Below, piece by piece: positions 38,801 to 46,336 of a stretch of DNA of 64,000 nt. Under the pieces are notes generated by a model that worked only from the letters and a program-made list of their open reading frames with translations, did not search any database and had not been told where the DNA came from. The DNA lies in NCBI RefSeq assembly GCF_000699445.3, contig NC_067201.1, positions 24,195,033 through 24,259,032 of the forward strand. The letters run 5' to 3'. Numbering within the stretch: the stretch's first letter is position 1; every line of letters begins with the position of its first letter. The translations under genes and the position numbers were made by a program. The stretch comes from Schistosoma haematobium. Taxonomy: Eukaryota; Platyhelminthes; Trematoda; Strigeidida; Schistosomatidae.

Positions 38801-40685
38801 ACTCTTATTTGAAGTTGAGAATGAGCAATTTGTAAATCGGTAAATTTTTTTTCATAATTAAGTACTTCATCTCTTAAACGTTCAGTTTCCTGTAATAACA
38901 AAAGAAAAATATATATATAATTTGATTCATTTCTCTAGATTATTGATTATAATGAGAAAGAAGATTGTATTAAACAAAAGATGAATAGTGGCTATCAATG
39001 GAATCCAGGATGCTTGTTTTGTCCTATTTGGTGCTTGTCAGCTGGATGTACTTGTGTCTCAGAGTTGTTCACTCTGGGACTTCAACCCAGTGCCATCCGC
39101 TTCAAACGCTATTGCCAAATTGGACGAAACACACGTCCTGAATTCCACTGCTAGCCACTATCCATCTTCGCTTATAAAACTTTGGACTTAAAGCAATATC
39201 AAGGCAGTCCACAATCCTAAATAACAATAGGAAGATACAAGTAAACAATACCAAGTGAATTTAAAGATTGCATTAAGTCGATATTGTTATAAATTGAGTG
39301 TTAAACAAACTTAATATGTATTTACTTAGTGTCATATAAGTTGAACTATCATTTTATATCAAGCATAGTTTAATATCAATTAACAGAACTTATGTTTCAT
39401 CATAGAAATTGTTTATACAATAGAATTACTGCAATTGATATAACATGTAAAAGGTTATGTTGAGTCGGAGTTTGAATCAGCCGTTTCATGATTTAATGTT
39501 GTGCATAGACAAGTTGTGATGTCTGGTACAATGTCAAACCCATACAGGTTATTCTAGCTTCTGGGCAGATCAGTTTATTCATCCCTTCCAGGTGACATTT
39601 TGATTTTGTTGACTAGTCACTTATTAACACTGATTGTTTTATATGAACATAAGTGTATGCGTTGTTTATCCTAATCATCACGTGTCTGTAACTTATTTTT
39701 GTGTGACCATAAATATCGAGTCATGCTTGATCAAATCAATTTGTCTCACTCGGCTTCTCTGCTCCGCTTGTTATTCCGAAAGTCTATCTAACTAAATGAA
39801 CGCTTGAAATAAATTCCTCTAACGCAACCCGTATTTGACTTCTTATTACAACCGACACACAAATGGGGTTTACCTGGGTAATAAACGGAGTTGAATGGGA
39901 TATTTATGTTCATAGCCTATTCATACGTTCATTCAAATTAGAATCAAATCAGCAGGCCACAAAGAAAGGTGTATAACAAAACCCCATTTTAAACAATACC
40001 CTTTTTTAACAGATGGGAGTGTGCTAATCTAATTTAACCATTAGCTTGAGATGAGTAAGTTAACTAAGCAAAATTACTGAATTGTTTAGTAACTTGAAAT
40101 GACAACACTATCAACCTGTGATACAATAAGTATAAACTTATCTTTGTAAAAGTCAGTCAATTAATATCTCTACTATAATCAGGTGAAATTAATTAACACA
40201 ATTCAATACAACACTAAAAATTAAACTCACTAAAGTCAATGATGATCCAAAGCTACTGGATGATTGAATAATAGAATTTATACGATCATCAAGGTTACGT
40301 TGAAAACTTTTCATTTTTGACTGATCTTGGCTTCTCTCAAATTCTAATAGTTGATATTTTCTTTTTAAAGAATTGTGCTCGTTAGCTAAGTTATTCCTTT
40401 CTGATTCAATAATCTAGAAAACTACATATAGACAACTTGATATTACCTCCTTTTCAGTTTTTAAATTTTTTATTTTCGACTCGTGTTTAATTTGAGCAGA
40501 TGATAATGCAAATTCACTTGATGTCCTTTGTGCATGGACAATGGATAATTCAGATATTAAATCTGAGCCTGAAATATTCTAGTCATCAGTACAACAAAAT
40601 AATTACCATCTATACTTTGACTTCTATAACGATCACGTAGGTCAAGACGAGAAATACTCCTTTCATCAGCCATATTTGTAGACAT
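13840..40685 (-). CDS. MAD1L1: MAD1 (MAD1L1) spindle assembly checkpoint protein, 14 exons, 686 aa
   Basis: Exons on the minus strand: 40685-40607, 40568-40447, 40413-40231, 38889-38765, 38704-38623, 35102-34687, 32250-32106, 29114-28926, 26973-26894, 25052-24962, 23049-22987, 19523-19382, 16726-16536, 13992-13840. All introns are GT-AG, all junction phases agree, and the total is 2061 nt (686 aa plus stop); human MAD1L1 is 718 aa. Residues 1-570 are mostly heptad-rich coiled coil (for example the long exon at 35102). The last two exons carry the Mad1 C-terminal domain: residues 587-618 contain [18 protein letters not shown], parallel to human FQTKIQEFRKACYTLTGY, and the end contains [11 protein letters not shown], parallel to human SIPAFLSSLTL. 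A candidate Mad2-interacting motif, RIIHLSEK, lies at residues 530-537, the same distance from the C-terminal domain as in human. Family role: kinetochore and nuclear-pore scaffold that recruits and converts Mad2 in the spindle checkpoint. The homology is recognised by eye. The least certain junctions are the GTTAGT donor of exon 6 and the acceptor of the exon at 23049. Confidence 0.88.
14128..14358 (+). repeat. Repeat A, 3' half
   Basis: 5'-truncated copy starting at GGCTACCATGGGACTGCATC and ending AAATAAATAAATAAG. It lies just 5' (in plus coordinates) of MAD1's last exon, in intron 13. Confidence 0.75.
14407..14782 (+). repeat. Repeat A, truncated at the 5' end
   Basis: Starts at GACGAAAAGCGAATGTTCTG and runs to AAATAAATAAACAAA. 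It forms a tandem pair with the copy ending at 14358. Confidence 0.75.
15800..15965 (-). repeat. SMalpha-like repeat, second subfamily
   Basis: tRNA-like GGGATCGAATCCGTCAG, then TACAGGTACACCTTG leading into a complete hammerhead and GGGTTTCCTATCGACTACC. Confidence 0.7.
15828..15886 (-). ncRNA. Well-preserved hammerhead ribozyme
   Basis: Minus strand: CTGACGA core (15873-15867), perfect stem II GTGCC...GCAC with AAGTA loop (15866-15853), CGAAAC (15853-15848), short helix III CC/GG, AUC cleavage triplet ending at 15841, and stem I CCTTG pairing with CAGGG. All core bases fit CUGANGA...GAAA. One helix III pair is C/A. Confidence 0.7.
16873..17037. repeat. Near-perfect fold-back repeat (family H)
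   Basis: Arm 16873-16941 (69 nt) is complementary to 16968-17037 (70 nt) with one indel and one mismatch; the loop is 26 nt. It lies in the MAD1 intron just upstream (in transcript order) of the exon at 16726. Confidence 0.85.
17160..17300 (-). repeat. Degenerate SMalpha-like repeat
   Basis: Reverse: CTCAGAGTGAAC-like region, CAGGTGTACATCCAACTC, and CTGATTAGTCTCAAATAA with GAAAC lost. Confidence 0.5.
17700..17860 (+). repeat. Single arm of fold-back family H
   Basis: GAAGTTTGTGCTGATGATGT leads into the arm sequence TCGTTCAGAAGAACGATGAA, showing the unfolded form of the repeat. Confidence 0.7.
18450..18625 (+). repeat. Repeat B copy with the best-preserved hammerhead core
   Basis: GCGCGCGAGACC, B box GGTTCAAGTCC, then CTGAGGA, GTCCC/GGAC stem II and GAAA all present at 18518-18541. 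Confidence 0.7.
18503..18558 (+). ncRNA. Hammerhead ribozyme motif in repeat B
   Basis: CTGAGGA (18518-18524) fits the CUGANGA core. Stem II GTCC/GGAC closes on a GTAAA-type loop, then GAAA. The short helix III reads ATGG...CAT instead of the family ACGG...CGT, so C-G has become T-A. The cleavage triplet is ATC. Stem I is imperfect here. Confidence 0.5.
18749..19242 (+). repeat. Repeat A copy
   Basis: Full-length by landmarks, from GCCCCCAAATGAACTGGTAC to AAATAAATAATAAATAAG. It lies 140 bp from the MAD1 exon at 19382. Confidence 0.8.
19652..20153 (+). repeat. Repeat A copy with a variant pre-tail segment
   Basis: The block before the tail contains an extra ATAATGAAAATGATGATATT segment instead of the usual AAATCGAATGATTTATG. 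It ends AAATAAATAAATAAA. Confidence 0.75.
20285..20415 (+). repeat. LTR-like repeat L, 3' half
   Basis: CATTCCACTTTTGATTAGCG and the ATACTACTTATCTCCGTCAA segment match the end of the 5199 copy. Confidence 0.4.
20430..20580 (+). repeat. Degenerate repeat B
   Basis: GGTTTGAGTCCCG B box, CTGAGGAATCCC, then GGAGGAAC in place of GGACGAAAC. Confidence 0.6.
20660..21250 (-). mobile_element. LINE fragment (tail donor for repeat A) with internal AAT microsatellite
   Basis: The minus strand encodes a decayed C-terminal domain ([20 protein letters not shown]) followed by a 3' UTR. The last 60 bp (TGTGGCGCATATGTATCTGG to CAAATAAATAAA) are the same as the 3' end of repeat A. A run of about 17 AAT units (20822-20871) lies inside the 3' UTR. 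Confidence 0.7.
20822..20871. repeat. AAT microsatellite in a LINE 3' UTR
   Basis: About 17 uninterrupted AAT units. The sister LINE at 35950-36010 has only two or three. Confidence 0.9.
22030..22450 (+). mobile_element. Internally deleted Perere-3/SR3-like element
   Basis: A 5'-type segment ([10 protein letters not shown], then LGTSSSLRG in other frames) is joined at about 22185 to the 3' domain [16 protein letters not shown] and [13 protein letters not shown]. It ends in a GTAAGTATATAAGTAA tail. A relative of the 5' segment lies at 38390-38545. Confidence 0.65.
22690..22900 (+). repeat. Degenerate SMalpha-like repeat
   Basis: ACACGTATACCTAGCTGATG, then AATACCAAATAGCATGAAGG: the GAAA strand has become GAAG. 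The 3' part GGTGACCACATTATAACTTG is shared with 27520. Confidence 0.5.
23330..23470 (+). repeat. Very degenerate repeat B
   Basis: Ordered remnants GTGATGTGATTGAATTTTAA, GGATTCAATCCCTG and GAGATTAAATGACTTTTCAG. Confidence 0.4.
24424..24928 (+). repeat. Repeat A copy
   Basis: Full-length by landmarks, with a degraded tail. It ends about 35 bp from the MAD1 exon at 24962, close to its splice donor. Confidence 0.75.
25205..26150 (+). mobile_element. Perere-3/SR3-like RTE 3' portion
   Basis: RT end with [12 protein letters not shown] sequence at its start, an in-frame TAG inside the IIDEQGG motif, then [17 protein letters not shown] and [12 protein letters not shown]. From about 25551 to 26141 it appears base-identical to 36987-37577. 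It lies in a MAD1 intron. Confidence 0.8.
26327..26728 (+). repeat. Repeat A copy lacking its 3' tail
   Basis: Head and middle blocks present; stops at GGTGTGGCCCTCTAAGAAA, so the shared LINE tail is gone. It lies 165 bp from the MAD1 exon at 26894. Confidence 0.7.
27100..27235 (-). repeat. Degenerate SMalpha-like repeat with a deleted ribozyme
   Basis: Reverse: GTACCTTGTTGACGAGTGG present but stem II and GAAAC are deleted. Confidence 0.5.
27300..27560 (+). repeat. Degenerate SMalpha-like repeat
   Basis: GGATCGAATCTGTCAGG, then CAAGTGCCGAATAGCACGAA: stem II and GAAA survive, the CTGANGA strand does not. Confidence 0.5.
28005..28140 (-). mobile_element. RTE 3' tail fragment
   Basis: Starts with the CAGTCAGTCAGTCAG tail and contains GCCACACCACATTAGCACAG, the reverse complement of the shared RTE 3' end. 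Confidence 0.6.
28176..28732 (-). mobile_element. 3' fragment of the SR2-like RTE
   Basis: Collinear with 9197-9810. It encodes the same C-terminal domain ([28 protein letters not shown]). It lacks the 56-nt insertion found at 9628 and so shows the unbroken sequence. Confidence 0.8.
28855..28892. repeat. CA-rich microsatellite
   Basis: Interrupted CA run 35-70 bp past the MAD1 exon end at 28926. Confidence 0.7.
29166..29646 (+). repeat. Repeat A copy
   Basis: Full-length with several small deletions; ends AAATAAATGAACAAATAAA. It starts about 50 bp upstream (plus coordinate) of the MAD1 exon at 29114. Confidence 0.75.
30720..30965 (+). repeat. Very old repeat A fragment
   Basis: The ordered blocks GTTACAGAACTCTAGTTTTA, GCTACCATTTACTAATAGGA and CACCGCCCCACTGCTCTATA are recognisable, with roughly a third of bases changed. 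Confidence 0.55.
31118..31657 (+). repeat. Repeat A copy with a LINE-like pre-tail
   Basis: The segment before the tail reads CATTGTTATTGTGTGGTGCA, the same as the tail-donor LINE rather than other repeat A copies. It ends CAAATAAACTAATAAG. Confidence 0.75.
31665..31925 (-). repeat. Repeat B copy, reverse
   Basis: Long copy including the 5' head (GGCTCAATGGTCTGATGG in reverse) and the 3' extension ending at GGATATTATAGTAATTTTAA. C3 of the hammerhead core is changed to T. Confidence 0.7.
31926..32002 (+). repeat. Repeat B fragment, head-to-head with the previous copy
   Basis: CACTGCTGAGGAGTCCCATA, then GGACAAAGCGGC; the essential G of the GAAA strand is A. Confidence 0.6.
32403..32680 (+). 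repeat. Repeat A copy truncated by an RTE tail
   Basis: The head and middle are present; at about 32680 it runs into the CAGTCAGTCAG tail of a minus-strand RTE fragment. Confidence 0.7.
32682..33105 (-). mobile_element. RTE 3' end with C-terminal domain remnant
   Basis: CAGTCAGTCAG tail, then reverse-complement coding remnants ([20 protein letters not shown]). It directly abuts the truncated repeat A at 32403-32680. Confidence 0.65.
33130..33275 (+). mobile_element. Degenerate RTE 3' segment
   Basis: GAAGAAGGTTAGAGGCGTTC, similar to the GWKKVRG region, then an ACTGACTGACTA tail. Plus orientation, heavily mutated. Confidence 0.45.
33280..33950. other. No recognised feature
   Basis: MAD1 intron sequence with faint RTE-like words near 33740-33780 but no supportable element. 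Confidence 0.4.
33955..34080 (-). mobile_element. Degenerate RTE reverse transcriptase fragment
   Basis: Resembles 9985-10090 of the SR2-like element (GTCGATAAACGC, then GAAGCAGCATTTTGCCTTC) in the same orientation. Confidence 0.45.
34140..34652 (-). repeat. Repeat A copy
   Basis: Well-preserved full copy in reverse orientation, 35 bp inside MAD1 intron 6 from the splice donor at 34686. In sense with the MAD1 transcript. Confidence 0.8.
35312..35881 (-). mobile_element. 5'-only SR2-like RTE fragment nested in a LINE tail
   Basis: It matches the first 570 bp of the element at 12983, including the ribozyme candidate and leader frame, but stops before the endonuclease. ATCAGA flanks it on both sides (35306-35311 and 35882-35887), interrupting the 3' tail of the LINE at 35259-36420. 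Confidence 0.7.
35737..35881 (-). ncRNA. Second copy of the candidate HDV-like ribozyme
   Basis: Same architecture as at 12839-12984. P1 is CCGACC with GGTCGG (7 bp if the adjacent C at 35881 is included). P2 is perfect, TTGTTGCT with AGCAACAA. P3 is ACC/GGT with a 7-nt loop. P4 TCCTACC/GGTAAGA has one mismatch. J4/2 reads CTTAA instead of CTAAA. Confidence 0.5.
36964..37588 (+). mobile_element. Near-identical 5'-truncated Perere-3/SR3-like copy
   Basis: Matches 25528-26145 with a constant offset of 11436. The first 23 or so bases carry several substitutions; after that the two read identically, including the TAG stop and the other frame breaks. The tail is GTAAGTAAGTAAGTAAG. Confidence 0.8.
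37755..38045 (+). repeat. LTR-like repeat L
   Basis: GTAGCGAACGAGAACATAAG to GTAGCACACACCA, collinear with 5199-5476. Confidence 0.45.
38390..38545 (-). mobile_element. 5' fragment of a Perere-3/SR3-like element
   Basis: The minus strand encodes [16 protein letters not shown] and [15 protein letters not shown], matching the 5'-type segment at 22060-22185. Confidence 0.55.
38995..39180. repeat. Two SMalpha parts in opposite orientation
   Basis: Minus strand: CAGCTGACAAGCACCAAATA with GGACAAAAC. Plus strand: GGACGAAACACACGTCCTGA then ATTCCACTGCTAGCCACTA. The inner tRNA-like region lies between, giving an SMalpha copy folded onto a second 3' arm. Confidence 0.55.
39420..39855 (+). repeat. Possible solo LTR
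   Basis: Imperfect terminal repeats TGTTGAGTCGG and CCGACACACA, a TATA-like CATAAATATC and an AATAAA near the end resemble an LTR. No target duplication or internal region is seen. It lies in MAD1 intron 3. Confidence 0.3.
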
Positions 40686-40700
40686 AAAAGAAAGACTCTA
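40686..40700 (-). promoter_or_regulatory. Splice acceptor just upstream of the MAD1 start codon
   Basis: On the minus strand a TTATTATTCTAG acceptor lies 12-14 nt before the ATG at 40685-40683. A second in-frame ATG follows four codons later. Such a short leader after a 3' splice site fits either spliced-leader trans-splicing, which is common in schistosomes, or a non-coding upstream exon. The sequence alone cannot decide between them. Confidence 0.45.
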
Positions 40701-40984
40701 GAATAATAAATGAAACAGATAGGGACAATTGTAATTAGTTTATCTTGAAAATCTAAGATAAAAGCAAACTACTTTCTTTTGAAACCTACATGCTACAGAT
40801 TAAAATGACTGTATATTGCGGATACGCTGCAGTCAAACAAGCTGTTTAGTGGTATACTGAGGAAATATCATTCATTAGTAAGCTACAAAACAGTAGCCTA
40901 GTTAGTAATACCAAAACATTAGTTAACTACGACGCAGAGGAGCAGGTTATAACTTTTAGGGATACTAAGTTTACATTATTTAAA

Positions 40985-41072
40985 CCAGTAGATAAGTGGG
41001 CAACGCGATGGCGTTTGAAAGGAACAGTAATGGGTTCGAGTCCCAGAGTGAACATCAACTCTGGGATGCCGG
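40985..41072 (+). repeat. SMalpha head truncated by repeat A
   Basis: GCGATGGCGTTTGAAAGGAA and GGGTTCGAGTCCCAGAGTG, stopping at ATGCCGGCG where the repeat A copy begins. Confidence 0.6.
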
Positions 41073-41083
41073 CGTAGTGTCTA

Positions 41084-41572
41084 TGCCCCCAAATGCCCTG
41101 ATACGGCCAAAAGTGGGGATAGTCCGCTCTAACTCTCGAAATACTCTCACATGGCCACGCGTATATAGCCTCTGCCAGAGAAGTCCTACTCACTGCCTTC
41201 TCGTGACGAGGGTGTTGTTTACGAAATTGAGAAGACAAAAAGCGAATGCTCGATGCTTTAACCCGGTTGGTGGATATGGAGAGTCCACCTAAACGAGTTG
41301 GAAAACCCTCATTCCAAACCAATGGTGCATATGGGCTCCAGGATCCTGAAGGAACAAATGGCGTGTGAACCAAACGTTGGTCACTGGCTACCATGGGACT
41401 GCATCTCCTTACGATACTCCACTGTTTTGTGGATCAGACCTTTAGGTCGAAGGTTCTGGGTGTGGCACCCGAGCAGTATCACAGCCCTCACACAAATCTA
41501 GTGAGATTTGTGTGGCGCATATGTATTTGGTGGCTTCTTGTACTAATACCTATGTATTCACATAAGTAAATA
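41084..41572 (+). repeat. Repeat A copy inserted beside an SMalpha head
   Basis: Well-preserved full copy starting right after the SMalpha head at 40985-41072, which is truncated at the junction. It lies about 400 bp upstream of the MAD1 start codon. Confidence 0.8.
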
Positions 41573-41984
41573 ATTTAAAACCGATAATGCGGTAATCGCC
41601 AAAGGTAAGCCTGAGCCAATTACAGAGATAGAGGAATATGTAAAATTAATTCCGTCCTTACGTTGGTGCCATCGATCTTCTTTTCAATAAACCATTACCT
41701 TACAGTGATACAAGCATATGCATGTCCTCAATAGTTCGCTATGAGCATATGTAGGCAACCATTAGTGGCGTATCATGTAAAAGTATAGCTGTGAACACCG
41801 TTACCCAAGAAGTCATAGTTCCTCTGCTACATACATTTTTGTAAGTACCATCTTCACCCTTAAACTTTCTGTATTAAGGCAGTAACGTCCCTTTTATGAA
41901 TTTGTTTCGGCCTACAACTAAAAATTTCACAATTATGAATGTCGGCCAACTTAGTTCGATACGGTCATCTATTTTTCGCCTAAA

Positions 41985-42135
41985 TATACACAGGATTGTC
42001 CTAAGACCAGGCATATATATGCATCGTCCCAAGTCGACATACCTCCCTAGCACAATATGAACATCAAATTCATAGTAGTTACTTTGATGGTAGTGATATA
42101 TATACAGCAAGATCGCATATAAGGTTCTGATACAG
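41985..42135 (-). mobile_element. RTE 3' tail fragment
   Basis: CCTAAGACCAGGCATATATA, then the CCTAGCACAATATG segment, the reverse complement of the RTE 3' end. The tandem tail is lost. Confidence 0.5.
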
Positions 42136-42139
42136 GGAG

Positions 42140-42970
42140 AAAGAATGCACATGTGCATTGTAGTCTATATTTGCCACGACTTCATTAATAAAAATGCATT
42201 GTCAGACGAGTCAAACCCCTGTTTTAGCCTCTTAAAATAGTTCTTTGTTGATTGGAATCGAAAGTACACGCACTGGTTATGACTGTCTTGTAAGCTGACA
42301 GACAACCCAACCCCACTCACCTTGAAGTCAAAAAAGTAACACCTCTCAATTTCCAATATACAATATCTCTGTCACAAGCTTGTATAAACTAACTGAATTC
42401 TTTGTAATCGTTTCTTGTTGCTTCGGAATGTTTCCAGGTGTTTGATTATGTCTAATGAATAGTATTATAGCCACTTGACCTCCGTAATCAGTAGTGCAGA
42501 ATGGTCAACACTAAATATATTTGTGGTACGAGCATTAAGCAACATATCGTCAATATACGACTGTCCACTCAAATGATTTAGACGCTAGCGATTTACTTAC
42601 CATCCACTGCAGCCTGGAGCATACCGCTCCTATGCCTATCTTTATATTATGGACTGTAGACATCTTATGTTCACTCTATATATACATGTAACATATTTGC
42701 GTCAGTGTGATGACGATTTGCGGGTTTGTATATTTTGTAATTCAGTTATCAGGTAGTAGGCTGGTTGCAATATGAAAATGATAAAGAGGTAAATCAAATC
42801 CTATTGGATGATTGTTTCAAGGATAGATAATCAATTCACTTGATTGATAACGTATAGGAAGACGAAATTAAAAGAGGAGGAGAGGAATGGAGATGTTATT
42901 AAGAGATGTCGGAAACAGTTACTGTTTATGAGACGATAATAACCGTGGAATTTATGAGACATGCATCTGA
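42140..42970. other. No recognised feature
   Basis: A small minus-strand frame at 42356-42165 has a GTGAGT after FFDFK, but no partner exon is evident. Nothing else supported. Confidence 0.35.
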
Positions 42971-44160
42971 CAACTGGTTCAAGAATGAGGTGACGCTTTA
43001 AAGGTGAGTATGGTTCATCAATTTTCCTATTAAAGCTATGCACTTAGGCCTCAGAGAGTATTCCAAATGAGGTCATTTTTAGATCAAACACGTAGGAGCG
43101 TGCCTAGGTGTTCGCCCTTTGATTTGCAGTCTTTCGAGAGTTATCTTGAGGAGTGTGGTGATGACGTTCTGGTAGCATGTTCGCGCAGGGGTGACTTAGG
43201 GTACTTAATGTGTTGCAAATCATCGTCAGATCACCTCTTATTCTCCTGTAGCTCAATGGGACTAATCTCAGGTGCTAAAGTCTATCCCGGTAGTATCCAC
43301 TCTTTACCCCTATCACTCACTTGGTTTCTCGACTTTGTACATGGTCTAAGAGATTTGTGTCCTTGTTGAAGAGAAGGAGAGCAAAAATGTTATAGGATTC
43401 AAGGTGTACTTTCTAAGAAGAGTTAGGAGCAATTCTGTGATGATTGATCTAAGTCTCCTTCACATAAAGTGAAGGGTTGATTTTTTCTCGATTGCGTCCC
43501 CCATGTATTTGAGCCAGTATCCGAAATCTGGTTACTCTAGTCCTAGATCACGCTGTGAGGAGATAATTAGGAGTGGATTTCCATGGACAACGTGGATTGT
43601 TTGTATCCAATGTGGCCGAATGTTCATGACATGAAATTTTGACAGGTTAAGTTTCAGGATTGTAGGGAGGACACTCCACTTCCTGTTCTATGTGTTCTGT
43701 CGCATCAGAAACTGCCATGCTTCACAAGCTCTTGTTATTCGTGATATCTGGAAATAGACATATTCCTGTGATGACTGTGATCTTCAGATCCGATTGAGAG
43801 CACTTTTTTCTGTTCTCTCCTGAAATATCCTCTAATCCTCTTAAAATGCAGTTGATGGTTTATCTCCTCACCTGATGCTCCTCTACAATGACATCTGTTT
43901 CTGGATTTTTCAACAAATTTCTGTTTAAAGTGGGTCGTCCAATTCTATGGTGACTGGCCGCTGCTGGCTTTGCTTTCATAGAGGATACAACTAGTGTCCG
44001 TGTCCTATATTCTTGGTTTATAATCGAGGTCGACTGACACCAGAACATTTTATTTTATTGTCCAATCGATTCGGATCGACTATTACATGTGATGTGATTG
44101 GGGAGGTACTTCTTCTACCTGTTCCATGCATAAAGTGCGTCAGTTTGGTTCACCAGGTTT
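42970..44160 (-). mobile_element. Decayed CR1/SR1-like non-LTR remnant
   Basis: The minus strand shows short ordered RT-thumb-like pieces (LSKFHVMNI, then ISSQRDLG) typical of CR1/Jockey elements, and a further segment repeated in plus orientation at 51010-51100. No frame longer than about 100 codons. The family call is tentative. Confidence 0.4.
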
Positions 44161-44282
44161 CTTAATTTCACAGCTAACAGATGAGGGGAACTAGCTATCT
44201 TCAGTTTGTCCACCAGCCGCTTGCATCCTTGAAAGTATTTAAATACTTAAACCTGATAGTAAAACCTGGACGTTTTCCTCAT

Positions 44283-44924
44283 ATTAGATCCAAACTAAGG
44301 TTTGGACTGAAGAATAACTGTCTAGGTCGGTTAGATACGCGTACTTGCCCGGCTGAAACCAAAACAAAGTGATTGGATAAAATGACGGTTCTGAAATTCA
44401 TCATAAATTTAAATGTACATTTTTACCTAAACAAATATAACCACCCAGCTATCCAGCCAATAATTGTTCAATTATTCAGATCTAAATCACAATAAGGAAG
44501 TTGATAAAGGATGCGAAAATAAATATTATTCTATCCTGTCTACATACACCATGAACAGATTCGTTTAAAAGACAATATTTGGTTGCTTTATAACGATTCC
44601 AATTCTGGAAGAGTGCTTCAATTCACAATCAAAAATGCATAATCCCAGTCAATACAAGCAACACAGTCAAAAGAAGGAACAAACCAATATGGCTGCCGCC
44701 ACGACTAAGCACAAAGTAAAACAACATGAATGCAGTTCAGGAAGAAACACGGAAACTTAGTGAAGGCGTAAAAAAATAGAAACTACAATAAAATAAAAAT
44801 ATTAACAACCAAAATGGGATCAAAAAGACTAACAATGTAAAACTAAAGGAATCAATAGGAACAAACTGCCATTGTATACATTGAAGGGACTTTCACACAC
44901 AAAACATTCAAAATGGATCTTACA
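44283..44924 (-). repeat. Older solo LTR of the same Pao family
   Basis: On the minus strand it starts TGTAAGATCCATTTTGAATG and follows the left LTR at 45727 with many substitutions. It ends near a diverged terminus (CTTAGTTTGGATCTAATA). No internal element region adjoins it. It lies about 800 bp left of the palindromic insertion. Confidence 0.6.
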
Positions 44925-45721
44925 CTCTATTGATGGGACACTAACGAGGTTACATCTAACTTAAAGTGTTGAAAGAACGAGAGGATGTCAGATGATTTCT
45001 AGATATTGATGACTTTTCAAGTCTAATTTTCTTTGATCGAAATCTCGAAACAAACATATACTTTAAATCAGCAAATTTATGTCTGCCGCGACCACACGAG
45101 TGGTCGCTACGAATAACTCGAATATGTGGCACACGTATTCTTCAAGTCTCCTCATATATGTATGTGTGTCACACTGTATATTGTCCTATAAATAACGTGA
45201 TATGCTTATTTCATGCTCGTTCTTCTTATGTAGGCCTCGAATGTGATCTCAGGTCACTTTGTCAAAATCATAGTACCTCGTCTGTTACTGCTGTTAGTAT
45301 CTTGTGATAAGTCCGTGATATAGTTCCGATATGTAAAATGGTGTGATTTAATTAGATTTAAATTCACTATATCTTGACCCTACCGAAATAAAACATTTTC
45401 GTCGTAAGATTTCATTTGTTCTTAAAGTGTGCTGTGGAGGTAAATTCGTCTACCCAACAAGTTAGTAGAGTACATGCTATATAGTCATTATTTACGCAGT
45501 TACGTCATTATTGTACAACTCTAGACGATTATCAACCATAATCCGTAGATAGGTTATGGTCGCCTCAATGCTTCTTGAAAATTAAAAATTTGCTGACTGT
45601 GTATCACCTGCAAACTTACAATTGACTAATGACTAGAAACGTCACATGAGAAGTAACCAGGTGATAATCACACTTAAAGTTGGCGCACAAAACATAGTAC
45701 GGACCACTTTTCTAACCCTTA
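44925..45721. other. Intergenic stretch between LTR copies
   Basis: No coding, RNA or repeat signal that I can support. Confidence 0.5.
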
Positions 45722-45726
45722 CTTAT

Positions 45727-46278
45727 TGTAAGATCCATTTTGAATGTTTTCTCTGTTTGTGAAAATCCCTCCATGTATATACTTGCCCTTTGTTTCTATT
45801 GATCCCCTTAGTTGTACATTGTTGTCTTTTGATTACATTTGAATTGTTAATATTTGTATTTTATTACAGTTTTATTTTTATTACGCCTTCACTAAGTTTT
45901 CGTGTTTCTTCCCGAACTGCATCAGTGTTGTTTTACTTGCCACTTGTTCTTGGCGGTAGCCATATTGATTTGATCCTCCTTTTGTGTGTGTTCTATCCAG
46001 TCAGGATAGAATAACGTTCATTTGTTGTGATTGGTAATTTTCCCTCATCTTTCATCAACTACTTTATTTATTGTAATTTAGATTTTATTGATTGAACAAT
46101 TATTGGTTGAATAGCCGGGTGGTAATATTTGTTTAGGTAACGATTTACATTTAAATTTATGATGAATTATAGAACCGCTATTTACCCGATTACTTGTTTT
46201 GATTTCGACGGGAAAGGGCGCGTGTCTAACGTACCTGGAAGGCTATTCAACAGTCCAAACCGTAGTTTGAATCTTACA
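45727..46278 (+). repeat. Left LTR of the palindromic Pao unit
   Basis: 552 bp from TGTAAGATCC to ATCTTACA, a TG...CA LTR. The 3' end contains CAGTCCAAACCGTAGTTTG followed by the terminal ATCTTACA. The start is fixed by the CTTAT target duplication; the 3' end is inferred from the matching terminal motif at 49608. Confidence 0.65.
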
Positions 46279-46336
46279 GTTCTAAGCAAATATTTTGGTC
46301 GAATTCGTTTGGCTTTCGTTTCATTGATTCCAATCA

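Noticed and set aside
42165..42356. Possible exon with a GTGAGT donor on the minus strand
   Set aside because: No matching acceptor-bearing partner exon or recognisable protein; left unannotated as a gene.
43067..43369. Plus-strand 100-codon frame
   Set aside because: It lies antisense to the CR1-like remnant and shows no recognisable protein features.
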